Origin: an uncultured Christensenellaceae bacterium
GTDB lineage: Bacteria; Bacillota; Clostridia; Christensenellales; Borkfalkiaceae
NCBI GenBank assembly: GCA_910588695.1
Contig: CAJUOV010000007.1
Span: 26,238-90,237, forward strand
Direction: 5' to 3'
DNA length: 64,000 nt
The notes under the pieces were generated by a model. The model made no database searches. It worked only from the letters and a program-made list of their open reading frames with translations, and was not told the DNA's origin. A program made the translations under genes and the position numbers. This document shows, piece by piece, positions 25,908 through 34,800 of this stretch (position 1 is its first letter; each line of letters opens with the position of its first letter).

Positions 25908-27386
25908 ATGAGTATGAATCGCAGCGCGGGCGTTCTTTGTCATATATCTTCTCTTCCCGGGAAGTACGGAATCGGATCGCTCGGAAAAGAGGCGTATGAG
26001 TTTGCGCGTCTCGTCAGAAAAAACGGATTTCGTTATTGGCAGATCCTTCCGCTCGTGCAGACGGGCTTCGGCGATTCTCCCTATCAGTCGGTTTCGTCCG
26101 ATTCAGGGAATCCTTATTTTATAGACCTTGAAGAACTGAAAAAACAGAAACTTTTAACAAAGGACGAGCTTAAATCCGTTCGGAAACGGGAATCATTGGA
26201 TTACGGTTCGCTTTATGACGAGCGTTACGCAACTTTGAAAAAGGCGTTTTCCCGCTTTAATTTCGAAAGCGAAGATTTTCGTGCGTTCGTAAAGAGCGGT
26301 AAAGCAGAGGAATACGCGCTCTTTATGACGGCGAAAGCGGTTTACGGCGGTTGTTTTTCGGAATGGGATGCGCCTTTGCGCGACCATGAAGAAGATGCGC
26401 TCGAAGCGCTCAGAACGGAACACCATGAGGAGTATCTTTTTTGGCAATTTCTGCAATACGAATTCAATATGCAGTGGATCGCGCTTAAAAAAGAGTGTAA
26501 CAGGATCGGACTTCGAATTATCGGCGATATTCCGTTGTATGTCGCCTATGACAGCGCAGACGTCTGGGCGCATCCCGAGCTTTTCAAGCTGGACGAAGAA
26601 AAAAAATGCATAAAAGTCGCAGGCGTTCCGCCGGACTATTTTTCGGAAAAAGGTCAGCTCTGGGGCAATCCCATTTACGATTGGAAAGAACATGAAAAAA
26701 CGAATTACGCATGGTGGAAAAAACGTTTCGAAAACGCGTTTGAAATATACGATGTAGTCAGAATCGATCATTTTCGCGGAATCGACCGTTTTTATGAAAT
26801 TGACGCGGAATCCGAGGATGCGACAAAAGGGCATTGGCGGGAAGGTCCCAAGGAAAAACTTTTCGAGGGAATTACGGGCGAGATCGTTGCCGAGGATTTG
26901 GGGGTGACGGACGACGGTGTGCTGGCGCTTTTGAATAAAACGGGTTTTCCCGGCATGAAAGTGTTGCTTTTTGCGTTTGATTCCAATCCCGAGAATCCCT
27001 ATTTGCCGCATACTTTCAATGAAAATTGCGTCTGTTACACAGGCACACACGATAATGATACCGTGGCAGGCTATTGCGAAAGGTTGAATGCGGAAGAACT
27101 TATTCTCTTCCGTTCCGAGATTGCCTCGGAAATGCAGAGGCTGGAACTTTCCGTTCCGATCGGATCCAAACCCGAAGAAATTGCAGAAGCGCTGGTTTCT
27201 TTGTGTCTTGCTTCGAAAGCGCGGCTTGCAGTGATTCCTGTTCAGGATATTCTGGGGCTTCGTAATGATTGTCGTATGAATTCTCCCGGAAAAGGGGAGG
27301 GAAATTGGAAGTTTCGTCTTGAATGTTTGCCGTCTTCGAAGTGCATGCGCAAGTTACGGAAATCGATAAAAATTTACAGGATGTAA
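25908..27386 (+). CDS. malQ: 4-alpha-glucanotransferase
   Basis: A 492-aa GH77 amylomaltase that moves alpha-1,4-glucan chains between oligosaccharides, in maltodextrin and glycogen metabolism. RSAGVLCHISSLPGKYGIGSLG opens the protein; the nucleophile region VRIDHFRGIDRFYEI, the acid/base IVAEDLG and the transition-state stabiliser GTHDNDT are present. Full length. It is an odd metabolic companion for DAP and nucleotide genes; spacing of 12 nt from dapL and 4 nt to mscL still argues for co-transcription. Confidence 0.95.
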   Translation: MSMNRSAGVLCHISSLPGKYGIGSLGKEAYEFARLVRKNGFRYWQILPLVQTGFGDSPYQSVSSDSGNPYFIDLEELKKQKLLTKDELKSVRKRESLDYGSLYDERYATLKKAFSRFNFESEDFRAFVKSGKAEEYALFMTAKAVYGGCFSEWDAPLRDHEEDALEALRTEHHEEYLFWQFLQYEFNMQWIALKKECNRIGLRIIGDIPLYVAYDSADVWAHPELFKLDEEKKCIKVAGVPPDYFSEKGQLWGNPIYDWKEHEKTNYAWWKKRFENAFEIYDVVRIDHFRGIDRFYEIDAESEDATKGHWREGPKEKLFEGITGEIVAEDLGVTDDGVLALLNKTGFPGMKVLLFAFDSNPENPYLPHTFNENCVCYTGTHDNDTVAGYCERLNAEELILFRSEIASEMQRLELSVPIGSKPEEIAEALVSLCLASKARLAVIPVQDILGLRNDCRMNSPGKGEGNWKFRLECLPSSKCMRKLRKSIKIYRM

Positions 27387-27390
27387 TCGT

Positions 27391-27981
27391 ATGAAAAAAA
27401 AGGAGAAAAAAGAAAAAAAAGAACGGAAAGGATTCTTTAAGGAATTCAAAGAATTTATTTCGCGCGGAAACGTGTTTGACATGGCTGTCGGCATCATCGT
27501 CGGTGGGGCGTTCACGGCAATCGTGAATGCTCTCTGCAACAATGTGTTGAAACCTATCGTGAACTGGTTTCTTGCGCTTATTCTCGGAACCGATTCGTTG
27601 GAGGGTGTTTATACTTTCTTAAAAACGGCGTATGTCGCTGATGAATTAGGTAATCCGACGACGGTGATCGATCTTGCCAACTCGATCTTTATCGATTGGG
27701 GATCGCTCATTAACGCAATTATAAATTTTCTTTTGATCGCGCTTATTTTGTTTTTGATCATCAAAGTGATCAATAAAGTGCATCAGATGAGCATTGCCGC
27801 AAAAGAAAATATGGAAGAGGCAGCGCAAAAGCGCAGAGAGGAAAAAGAGGCGAAAGAGGCGGAAGAGCATGCGCGTCTTTCCGCGGAAAATTCTGCCGAG
27901 GCTCCCGCAATGAATCATAACGAATCCGCGGCTTCTGCCGCCGAAAAGTCGGATTCCGAGACTCCGTCTGCAGAAAAGTAA
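27391..27981 (+). CDS. mscL: Large-conductance mechanosensitive channel with extended tail
   Basis: A 196-aa MscL that opens under membrane tension to release solutes during osmotic downshock. After a Lys/Glu-rich start, FISRGNVFDMAVGIIVGGAFTAIVNAL is the canonical N-terminal helix and first span, with the second span at about residues 110-130 (INFLLIALILFLIIKVI). Typical members are 120-150 aa; here an Ala/Glu/Ser-rich tail of ~50 residues follows the cytoplasmic helix. Last gene of the purA operon, ending in a strong terminator. Confidence 0.94.
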   Translation: MKKKEKKEKKERKGFFKEFKEFISRGNVFDMAVGIIVGGAFTAIVNALCNNVLKPIVNWFLALILGTDSLEGVYTFLKTAYVADELGNPTTVIDLANSIFIDWGSLINAIINFLLIALILFLIIKVINKVHQMSIAAKENMEEAAQKRREEKEAKEAEEHARLSAENSAEAPAMNHNESAASAAEKSDSETPSAEK

Positions 27982-27990
27982 TTAAGTATA

Positions 27991-28023
27991 AAAAAAGCCT
28001 TCGGGAATCCGATGGCTTTTTTT
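27991..28023 (+). terminator. Terminator of the purA-mscL operon
   Basis: AAAAAAGCC...GGCTTTTTT with an inner TCGG/CCGA stem and a GAAT loop. Confidence 0.85.
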
Positions 28024-28076
28024 ATTTCCATATAGTGTTAAAAATGAGAAGCTGCTTTTTTGAAAACGAATTATAA

Positions 28077-28830
28077 TCAAGTCAAACGCTCTGCAAGTTC
28101 GAAAAACTTTTTTTCGTTTAATACTTCATTTGATATGTATTTCCCGTTAAAGAATATAGAATAATTTGTTCAAGCGCACGGCGCGTTTTGCGCTTTCTCT
28201 TTGTTGTCGATCAATACGCTATCAAACGGCATATTTTTGTCTTTTGCCGCTTGTTTAACGATCGGAACATACTTTGCGGTAAACGGACAACCGTGCGTAT
28301 AATACACGATAAAGCCTTGTTTGTCGATATGCGGTTGTTTTGCGTTTTCTTTGAACTTCGGTATGGGGGCTTTATCGTTAAACGGTAAATACAATAAAGT
28401 AAAAAAGTTCGGCTTTGTCTGCCAATTTGAACCCTTTATAGGCGAGATGTCGCGTATCCGATAAAAACGGCATTTTTTTCGGTGAAGAAATTATGGTAAT
28501 TCCCTGCTTGCCTTGCGCCTTTGCATCTTTTATACAAGCGCTCAATAAATCGTTAGCGTAGCCGTGTCCCTTGAATGAACCCGAAACCTAAAAACAGTTT
28601 ATGTGCATATAACCGTCGGCTTTGATAGGGCACAAGCGTTTTCGGCGGGAATGTATTCGATAAAACATTTTCCGCGTTCGGCAGATTTCAAAAATACCAA
28701 ACCGTCGGTCGTTCAAGCTATTGGAAAGCCATGCTTTTTTGCCTGCTACTTGTATATCTTTATTGTTTGAGATGGCGCAACAAATATGTTCTTTGTCTAA
28801 ATTTTCGTGAGTTATTTTGATGTAATCCAT
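28077..28830 (-). pseudogene. Decayed YoaP-like GNAT acetyltransferase
   Basis: Pieces of one gene are spread over several frames on the minus strand. The N-terminal piece starts at 28830 with MDYIKITHENLDKEHICCAI; frame changes follow near the middle. An in-frame TAG falls after YMHINCF where relatives have Trp. Fragments such as SSPKKMPFLSD and ADKAE are readable downstream, then KENAKQPHIDKQGFIVYYTHGCPF (28170-28394 frame), and finally the tail FFNGKYISNEVLNEKKFFEL in another frame to a TGA at 28077-28079. This order matches YoaP-type N-acetyltransferases (GNAT domain plus YoaP C-terminal domain). At least two frameshifts and one nonsense change make it non-functional. Not recently lost by a single event. 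Confidence 0.85.
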
Positions 28831-28917
28831 TTCAAGTATTTCACCTTATATCGTAATCCTACGCTTTTTTCATCTATATAAAATAAGTAAAAAACGTTTC
28901 TTTGGGCGGGGACATTG

Positions 28918-28950
28918 AAAAAGCACAAAGCTGTTAGCCTTGTGCTTTTT
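28918..28950 (-). terminator. Terminator downstream of tRNA-Val
   Basis: AAAAAGCACAA / TTGTGCTTTTT perfect arms, usable in both directions. It lies 67 nt beyond the 3' end of the leftward tRNA-Val. The rest of 28831-29016 shows nothing else. Confidence 0.8.
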
Positions 28951-29016
28951 GATAAAGTCCGCGATACCGTTCACGAAAATGTATTCCGTTTTTAGGTGTT
29001 CAAACTTTAACGACAT

Positions 29017-29093
29017 TGGTGGGGACAACAGGGCTCGAACCTGTGACCTCACGCATGTGAAGCGTGCGCTCTAACCAACTGAGCTATGCCCCC
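29017..29093 (-). tRNA. tRNA-Val (anticodon CAC)
   Basis: 77 nt with encoded CCA. On the minus strand the acceptor arm is GGGGGCA / TGTCCCC, the D-arm is GCTCAGTTGGTTAGAGC, the anticodon stem is CACGC / GCGTG around TTCACAT (anticodon CAC, reads GUG), and the T-arm has GGTTCGAGCC. All arms fold. Confidence 0.93.
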
Positions 29094-29223
29094 GAACGTT
29101 TCTTATTGTATACAATTACAGTCATATTGTCAAACGATTTTAGCTGAAAGGAATGAAGAATTTTGATCAAACTTTGTTTTTTCTGTTTTCCATGAAAAAT
29201 TTTTAGCAACCAGTTAAAAACGC

Positions 29224-29251
29224 TTGATTTTTTCCGAAAATATGTTATAAT
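29224..29251 (+). promoter_or_regulatory. Promoter for tRNA-Ala
   Basis: TTGATT, 16-nt spacer, TATAAT, with the mature tRNA starting 15 nt downstream. Confidence 0.6.
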
Positions 29252-29265
29252 CTAAATATAAATAT

Positions 29266-29341
29266 GGGGATATAGCTCATCTGGTAGAGCGGTACGTTCG
29301 CAACGTACAGGTAACGTGTTCGAGTCACGCTATCTCCACCA
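29266..29341 (+). tRNA. tRNA-Ala (anticodon CGC)
   Basis: 76 nt with encoded CCA. The anticodon stem GTACG / CGTAC encloses TTCGCAA (anticodon CGC, reads GCG). The acceptor stem GGGGATA / TATCTCC contains the G3:U70 pair that defines alanine identity. The T-arm has GTTCGAGTC. Confidence 0.95.
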
Positions 29342-29351
29342 TAGCAGGGAT

Positions 29352-29390
29352 ATACGCACGCTTTTGTACAGTGTGCGTATTTCTTTTTTT
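29352..29390 (+). terminator. Terminator of tRNA-Ala
   Basis: ATACGCAC / GTGCGTAT stem followed by TTCTTTTTTT. Confidence 0.8.
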
Positions 29391-29425
29391 GTTCCGACTG
29401 AAAATAAGGTCGTCAATTATTTCAT

Positions 29426-29462
29426 AAAAAAAGACCAATCTAATATTCGAATTAGATTGGTC
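29426..29462 (-). terminator. Terminator of tRNA-Arg
   Basis: On the minus strand, GACCAATCTAAT / ATTAGATTGGTC perfect 12-bp stem with a 6-nt loop and seven Ts, directly after the tRNA. Confidence 0.9.
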
Positions 29463-29463
29463 G

Positions 29464-29540
29464 TGGTGCACCGTAAGAGATTCGAACTCCTGGCCTTCGG
29501 TTCCGTAGACCGACGCTATATCCAGCTTAGCTAACGGTGC
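29464..29540 (-). tRNA. tRNA-Arg (anticodon ACG)
   Basis: 77 nt with encoded CCA. On the minus strand the acceptor is GCACCGT / ACGGTGC, and the anticodon stem TCGGT / ACCGA holds CTACGGA (anticodon ACG, read as ICG after deamination). The T-arm has AGTTCGAATCT. Confidence 0.95.
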
Positions 29541-29610
29541 GCTTTCAAAATACCGACTTATTATAAATAATTTATAACTATTTGTCAAGCGATTTTATGC
29601 GCAAAAACGG

Positions 29611-29786
29611 TTATCCACACATATTTTTATTTTGTGGATAACTTTTTTTGATTTTCCTATATAAATGTAGAATAATTTGTCGAATTGTGGAATATAAAGG
29701 CGAAATTGTGAATAACTTTTTTGATTTTTATATTTTTACAGTTATTTGATCGATCCGAACGGGTGTTCGGAAAAGGGTTATCTACA
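29611..29786. promoter_or_regulatory. DnaA-box cluster upstream of spoIIGA
   Basis: TTATCCACA at 29611-29619 and its inverse TGTGGATAA at 29633-29641 are perfect DnaA boxes facing each other. TGTGAATAA at 29707-29715 and TTATCTACA at 29778-29786 differ by one base. They fall in a 425-nt AT-rich region (29541-29965) with no gene. dnaA is not in the window and there is no change of gene polarity as at an origin, so a regulatory or titration role is more likely than oriC. DnaA binding is inferred from the motif only. Confidence 0.55.
29678..29684 (+). promoter_or_regulatory. Spo0A box
   Basis: TGTCGAA within TTTGTCGAATT is an exact match to the 0A-box consensus. In Bacillus, Spo0A~P activates the spoIIG operon, and this box lies 288 nt upstream of spoIIGA. 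Confidence 0.45.
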
Positions 29787-29904
29787 CTTTCGGTGAATGG
29801 GACAAGTTTATCTTATTCATTAAATCAATTAAATATGTTAGTGAATTTAACAGATGAAAAATATACCGTATTCATTTGCACGATTGACGGATTCCGACTT
29901 AATC

Positions 29905-29938
29905 CGACGAAAATTCCTCGGTTTTCCTCTGATATAAT
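29905..29938 (+). promoter_or_regulatory. Probable spoIIG promoter with overlapping degenerate 0A box
   Basis: TATAAT at 29933-29938 has no -35 at normal distance. CGACGAA at 29905-29911, one base from TGNCGAA, sits about 21 nt upstream, where Spo0A binds in the Bacillus spoIIG promoter. Confidence 0.4.
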
Positions 29939-29965
29939 CTATATAATTATTTTACGGAAAGGGTT

Positions 29966-30850
29966 ATGGTCGTATATTGGGAATACGCATTTTTGGAAAA
30001 TTTGATACTTGACGGATTGCTTCTTTATTTGGCGTTAAAATGCGCGCGCGTAAAGTGTTGCATTCTGAATCTTGCGCTTGCCGCTATGGTTGGTGCGGCT
30101 GAAGCGGTGGTTTTTCCGCTTATTACGCTTCCCGTTTGGGCAGGTTATCTTGTGAAGATTGCGGGCGGCATTCTGATTTCTGTGATTGCGGTCAGAAAGG
30201 CAAATTTCAAAGGATATATTGTTGTATCGGCGGCGTTTTTTCTGATGACGTTTGCGCTTGGCGGAGTGCTTGTTGCCGCTTATTCTTTTGCGGGTGCAGA
30301 GTATATTCAAGGAAACGGTTTTTTTGTGGAACGTGCGCCCGTCGCGCTTGTGATCGGAATAGCGGGAGTATTTTCCGTTGCGGTGGTTCTTTTGGCAAAA
30401 TATATCTACCGATACCGCCGCATTAAAAGAAATCTCTTTTCGTGTATTTTGCAGGCGGGGGAGAGAAAAGTGCGTGCGACGGGATTTTCGGACAGCGGAA
30501 ATCTGCTGAATTTTCGAGGCAGACCCGTGTCGGTCGTGTCGGCGGTGACGGCGCTCGCGCTTTTTCGGGGAAAAGCGCAGGAGATCGGACGTATGAATAT
30601 AAATACGGTAAACGGCAGTCGCGAAGCGCCTGTATTTGAGTGCGCTCTTCAAATTGCGTTCACAAATAAAATCGTTGAAAGGAAAGGCGTTTTAATTACG
30701 GTCGGAGACGTCGCTTCCAAAGAATATAATCTAATTTTACATACTGCAACGTTGGAGGGAGAAGATGAAACTCATACTATTGCGATTAAAGAAGTGGCTC
30801 GAAAAAATCAGGGCAAGCGAGAACGTCGTAAATTATCTATGCGGAAGTGA
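29966..30850 (+). CDS. spoIIGA: Sigma-E processing peptidase SpoIIGA
   Basis: A 294-aa membrane aspartic protease that removes the pro-sequence of sigma-E in the mother cell at the start of engulfment. The first ~150 residues are five or so hydrophobic spans, opening VVYWEYAFLENLILDGLLL as in SpoIIGA. The C-terminal protease half contains FSDSGNLL with the catalytic Asp near residue 176, followed by V(T)xxALxxF. sigE follows at once. The last 28 codons run over the first part of sigE in another frame, an 86-nt overlap that makes this C-terminus longer than the conserved domain. Confidence 0.92.
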   Translation: MVVYWEYAFLENLILDGLLLYLALKCARVKCCILNLALAAMVGAAEAVVFPLITLPVWAGYLVKIAGGILISVIAVRKANFKGYIVVSAAFFLMTFALGGVLVAAYSFAGAEYIQGNGFFVERAPVALVIGIAGVFSVAVVLLAKYIYRYRRIKRNLFSCILQAGERKVRATGFSDSGNLLNFRGRPVSVVSAVTALALFRGKAQEIGRMNINTVNGSREAPVFECALQIAFTNKIVERKGVLITVGDVASKEYNLILHTATLEGEDETHTIAIKEVARKNQGKRERRKLSMRK

Positions 30851-31478
30851 GGCGCTTCCGCTGCCGCTCTCCGGTGAAGAGGAAGCGGAGATGTTGAAAA
30901 AACTCGAAGCGGGAGAAGATGCCGAATCGATCAAAGCAAAGTTGATCGAGCATAATTTGCGCCTTGTCGTATATATTTCAAGAAAATTTGAAAATACGGG
31001 CGTGGATTCCGATGATTTAATTTCTATCGGAACAATAGGGTTGATCAAGGCAATCAATTCTTTCCGCATAGATAAAAATATCAAACTTGCAACATATGCT
31101 TCGCGGTGTATCGAAAACGAAATTCTTATGCATTTAAGAAGAACGGTAAAAATCAAGAGCGAGATTTCTTTTGACGAACCGTTGAATACCGATTTTGAGG
31201 GAAACGAGCTGCTTTTGTCAGACATTCTCGGAACGGACAGCGATACCGTTTACGGCGGAATCGAATCCGGCGTAGAGAAAGAATTGCTTGCCGAGGCATT
31301 GAAAAAATTGCCTGACAGAGAGCGTAAAATTATGTTTATGCGCTTTGGTCTCGGAGGAGGCGAAGAGATGACGCAAAAGGATGTGGCTGATAAATTGGGA
31401 ATTTCACAAAGTTATATATCCCGTCTTGAAAAGAAAATCATCGAACGGCTCAAAAAAGAAATTTCCAAATTGGTATAA
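30765..31478 (+). CDS. sigE: Sporulation sigma factor SigE
   Basis: A 237-aa sigma-70 factor that drives early mother-cell gene expression. Length and sequence follow Bacillus pro-sigma-E closely: a basic hydrophobic pro-region (about residues 1-28), then GSEALPLPLSGEEE, region 2 RLVVYISRKFENTG...DLISIGTIGLIKAINSF, YASRCIENEILM, and region 4 GISQSYISRLEKKI. GGAGGGAGAAG precedes the ATG. The start inside spoIIGA is supported because the pro-sequence begins there, so the overlap with spoIIGA is real. It ends ahead of a terminator. Confidence 0.96.
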   Translation: MKLILLRLKKWLEKIRASENVVNYLCGSEALPLPLSGEEEAEMLKKLEAGEDAESIKAKLIEHNLRLVVYISRKFENTGVDSDDLISIGTIGLIKAINSFRIDKNIKLATYASRCIENEILMHLRRTVKIKSEISFDEPLNTDFEGNELLLSDILGTDSDTVYGGIESGVEKELLAEALKKLPDRERKIMFMRFGLGGGEEMTQKDVADKLGISQSYISRLEKKIIERLKKEISKLV

Positions 31479-31567
31479 TAATATATTGAATAAAAATATA
31501 TAAATCAGAATAACAATAAATAATTACATATTGAATAAAATCAAATATAAATATAAGAAATTTTCAG

Positions 31568-31602
31568 AAAAAACCGACAATAAAAGTTCGGTTTTTTCTT
31601 TT
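31568..31602 (+). terminator. Terminator after sigE
   Basis: AAAAAACCGA / TCGGTTTTTT stem with a 10-nt loop. A second, weaker hairpin with bulges ends in a T-run near 31652-31697. These and the promoter at 31719 are all I see in the 333-nt gap 31479-31811. Confidence 0.8.
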
Positions 31603-31718
31603 ATGAAATGTGATATATTAGCCGAAATACCCAAAAATCGTAATCTTGAGCGGGGAGAAATTATGCAAACGTGCCAATAATTTCATCTCCGTTTTTTGTG
31701 AATGTATTAGTAATTTTC

Positions 31719-31748
31719 TTGACAGAGAACGCCTCCTGCGCTTATAAT
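31719..31748 (+). promoter_or_regulatory. Consensus promoter of the 26-kb surface/AAA operon
   Basis: TTGACA, 18-nt spacer, TATAAT, 63 nt before the ATG at 31812. It follows the sigE terminator, so the operon is separately controlled. No further strong promoter was noticed up to 57.7 kb. Confidence 0.75.
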
Positions 31749-31811
31749 AGTGAATAGACTGACGCAGTATCGCAAATTTCGTCATTCGGTGTCGTTTGAG
31801 GGGTATGGTTC

Positions 31812-34800
31812 ATGTTGGATAATGAACGGTTAATTTATAAAATGCTTTTGGAGCAGAAAATCAGGCTGGTGACGAGCGCGAAACTTTACCGAAGCTCGTC
31901 CGTCGGCGCATACGAATTTCCCGTAGTCGGTTTTTGCGAAAAGCCGATGCGAAAAAACTCTGATGTGCCGTCGACGCAATTTCCGTCCGATCGCACGCTT
32001 GCTTCCGCATGGAATTCGGAACTTACGGAGAAGGTGTTTGCTGCTTCGGGAGAAGAAGCCCGTTCGCGCAACGTGTTTGAAGGTTATTTTTCCTGTAACG
32101 ATCCCAAACAGTTAAAACTTTCTTCTTCGCATTATTTGACCGCCGAATATCTTGCTGCAAAGCAGAGAGGCTCGGCGGAGAAACAGCCGACGGCGCACCG
32201 AGTCGTAGAGGCATCGTTCGGGGAAGAAATGCTGCGTAAAAATCTGACAGACACCCTTTTGGACGAAGGCGCGCCAGACGTTTTGATTGCCGAAAGCGTT
32301 GAAACGGCGCGGTTGTATCTTCAGAATCAACAGTTTACGGGTTTGGTCTACGGGATTGCTTCATCGCCCGAGGAGGCTGCTCGTTATTTCTTTGTCGGAT
32401 GTTCGTTCGTATATCTGAGCGAAGATTTTACAAAAGAACTTATTTCGTATCTTGACGAACGTATAAAAAACTACAGAGTAGCTTACGGCGAATACCTTGA
32501 AAACAGGCTTAAACTGACCGAGCTGGATCGTCGTGCCCGCGCTCTCGATATTTTCGACGAATCGTTGCTTGACCATGCGTGCGATCGCACGATCAATTTT
32601 TTGAAAAAGAAAAAGAAAGCAGAAATAAAAATTTCTGCAGATATGAGCAAGGAGGAAGAAAAGCGTTATCGGAATCGCGATGAGGCGAATGCCCGCCTTG
32701 CTCGCAGAGCCGCTCGGGAGAGCATTGTTTTGTTGAAAAACGGAAACGGGATTCTGCCGTTGGATCGCGAGAAAAAAGTGGCTCTCATCGGCGAATATCT
32801 CGAAGATTTCGGATTTCAGAACGAAACGTTTGCTGGTAAGCCTACGCGTGAAAGATTGCCGATCGACATTGCGCGGGATTTTGACGGGCTGGATATTACC
32901 GGTTATGCCGCCGGTTATCGCAGGGGCGAGGGAACGAACGAAGAACTTGTTTCGAATGCGGCGAGGTTAGCTGCCGGTTCCGATAGCGCGATCGTGTTTC
33001 TTTCTGCGGAACAGGGAGCGGATGAACTCCCCGAAAATCAGGCGTTGCTTGTGAGAGCGCTTGTCGGGTGGAACGCTAAGGTTATTGCCGTTATTTCGGC
33101 TGACCGCTGTATTAACACCGAATTTGCAAAGGGATGTCATGCCGTGCTTTTTACGGGGCGCGGCGGGCAGGAGTCCGCTGCGGCGGTGTTTGACCTGATA
33201 ACGGGCGCATATGCGCCTTCGGGCAGATTGACGGAGGCAGTCGACGGGGCGGGCGGGTATCCGTTCGGATACGGGTTATCTTACGGCACTTTCGAGTACC
33301 GCGATCTTGAAATCGATGAGAGCGGCGTAACCGTGATCGTAGAAAATAAAGGTGGGCGCGACGGCTATGCGGTTGTTCAGCTCTATCTTCAAAAAGACGG
33401 TTCGATCTATTCGGAAAAGACTTTGAAGGGTTTTTCAAAGGAGTTTATCAAAAGGGGAGACGCGGTGCGCGTCAAGATTCCCTTTACGGAGAATACGTTC
33501 CGCTATTATGACGGCGGTAAGGAAAAATACCGCACGCAGGGCGGTGAATACAGAATATTTGTTTCGGAGAGCGCAATAAACGATAAACTGAAAGGAATCG
33601 TAAAGATTGCCGCCGACGACGGCAGACAGTTTACCAATACGGTTGCGGAAGCTGCGGCAGACGGATCGAAAACCGCTTTTACCGAAACGAGAGGATTGAA
33701 AGAGAGAAAAGGGATCCCTTTCGGTTGGAAACTTTTTCTTGCGATTTCTCTGTTTGTTTATTACAACGCTGTAATGGGGTTATTGCTTTTTGCACCCTTT
33801 GTTCCGTTGGAAAGAACGATTCTTTTTTACGCGCTTGTCGGCGCTTTTACGGGATTGATCGATCTTGCGATCGTAGCGTTTATCGTTTTTATCAGTCTGA
33901 AAAGGCAGAAGGAATATATTCCCGTGAACGATGTTCTCAGCGACATGGTCGATAAAGTTGACGAGTTTGTTCAGATTGCAAAACTGACTTATCCCGATCC
34001 GATTAAGGAAAAAGAAGCGGCGGCGTCGAAAGAGGCGGATAACAAAAAGAACGAAGAAGAAAAAGCGGAAGAGGAATGCAAAGAGCAGGAAAAAGAAGCG
34101 CAGGAGCAAACGCAGCGGGAAGAGGAGACGAGGGAAGAGAACAAAAAATCAGGATCCCTTCCTTCGATCGATAAACCGAGCGATTATCCCGAAGCGGAAT
34201 CCTTTGAGAAGATGTGTGGTTCTTTCCGCCGGTTTGTCATGAATTGCGGGATCAATCTCGGGGTTTCTTCTTCGCGCAAGGTGCTTGCGGCGATTTCGGC
34301 TTCCCGCTTGGTGTTGATTTCTTCTAAAAATACCGAATTACTGCCTGAATTTATGCAAGCGGTTAACGGATATTTCGGCGGACTCGGTTTTTCGGTCGCA
34401 GAAGATAATTGGAACACCGCGGAAGATATTCTGTGGCAAGAAGTGTCGGGCAGAAATACTTATTCCGTTTTTACGAGCTCGGTGGTCGATACGTCGCGCA
34501 GACACAATAAAAACGCCGTCGCTTTGATCGGAAATGTGTCTGCAATGAACTTGTCCGATTGGTTCGGCGAAATGATTGATTTCGCGGCGACGCCTACGGA
34601 AGAGCATTTTATCGTATTGAACGACGAGACAAAATTTTCCGTGCCGCAGAATCTGTGCTGTTTACTGTTCACGCAGGAAAACGGGCTGAGATCGGAGCTC
34701 ATGCGCGAGATCGTCGACGCTTCTTTGCAGATCGAAGTTTCCATTCGCCGTGCGGAAGATTTGCCTTCCGCAGAGGACGGGACGGGAAATTCGGAGAGAG

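Noticed and set aside
29541..29965. Chromosomal replication origin at the DnaA-box cluster
   Set aside because: No dnaA, dnaN or other origin-linked genes nearby, and the genes on both sides mainly run in the same direction, with no polarity switch.
29721..30005. 94-codon frame upstream of spoIIGA
   Set aside because: No SD or family resemblance, AT-rich composition, and it overlaps the promoter elements and the spoIIGA start.
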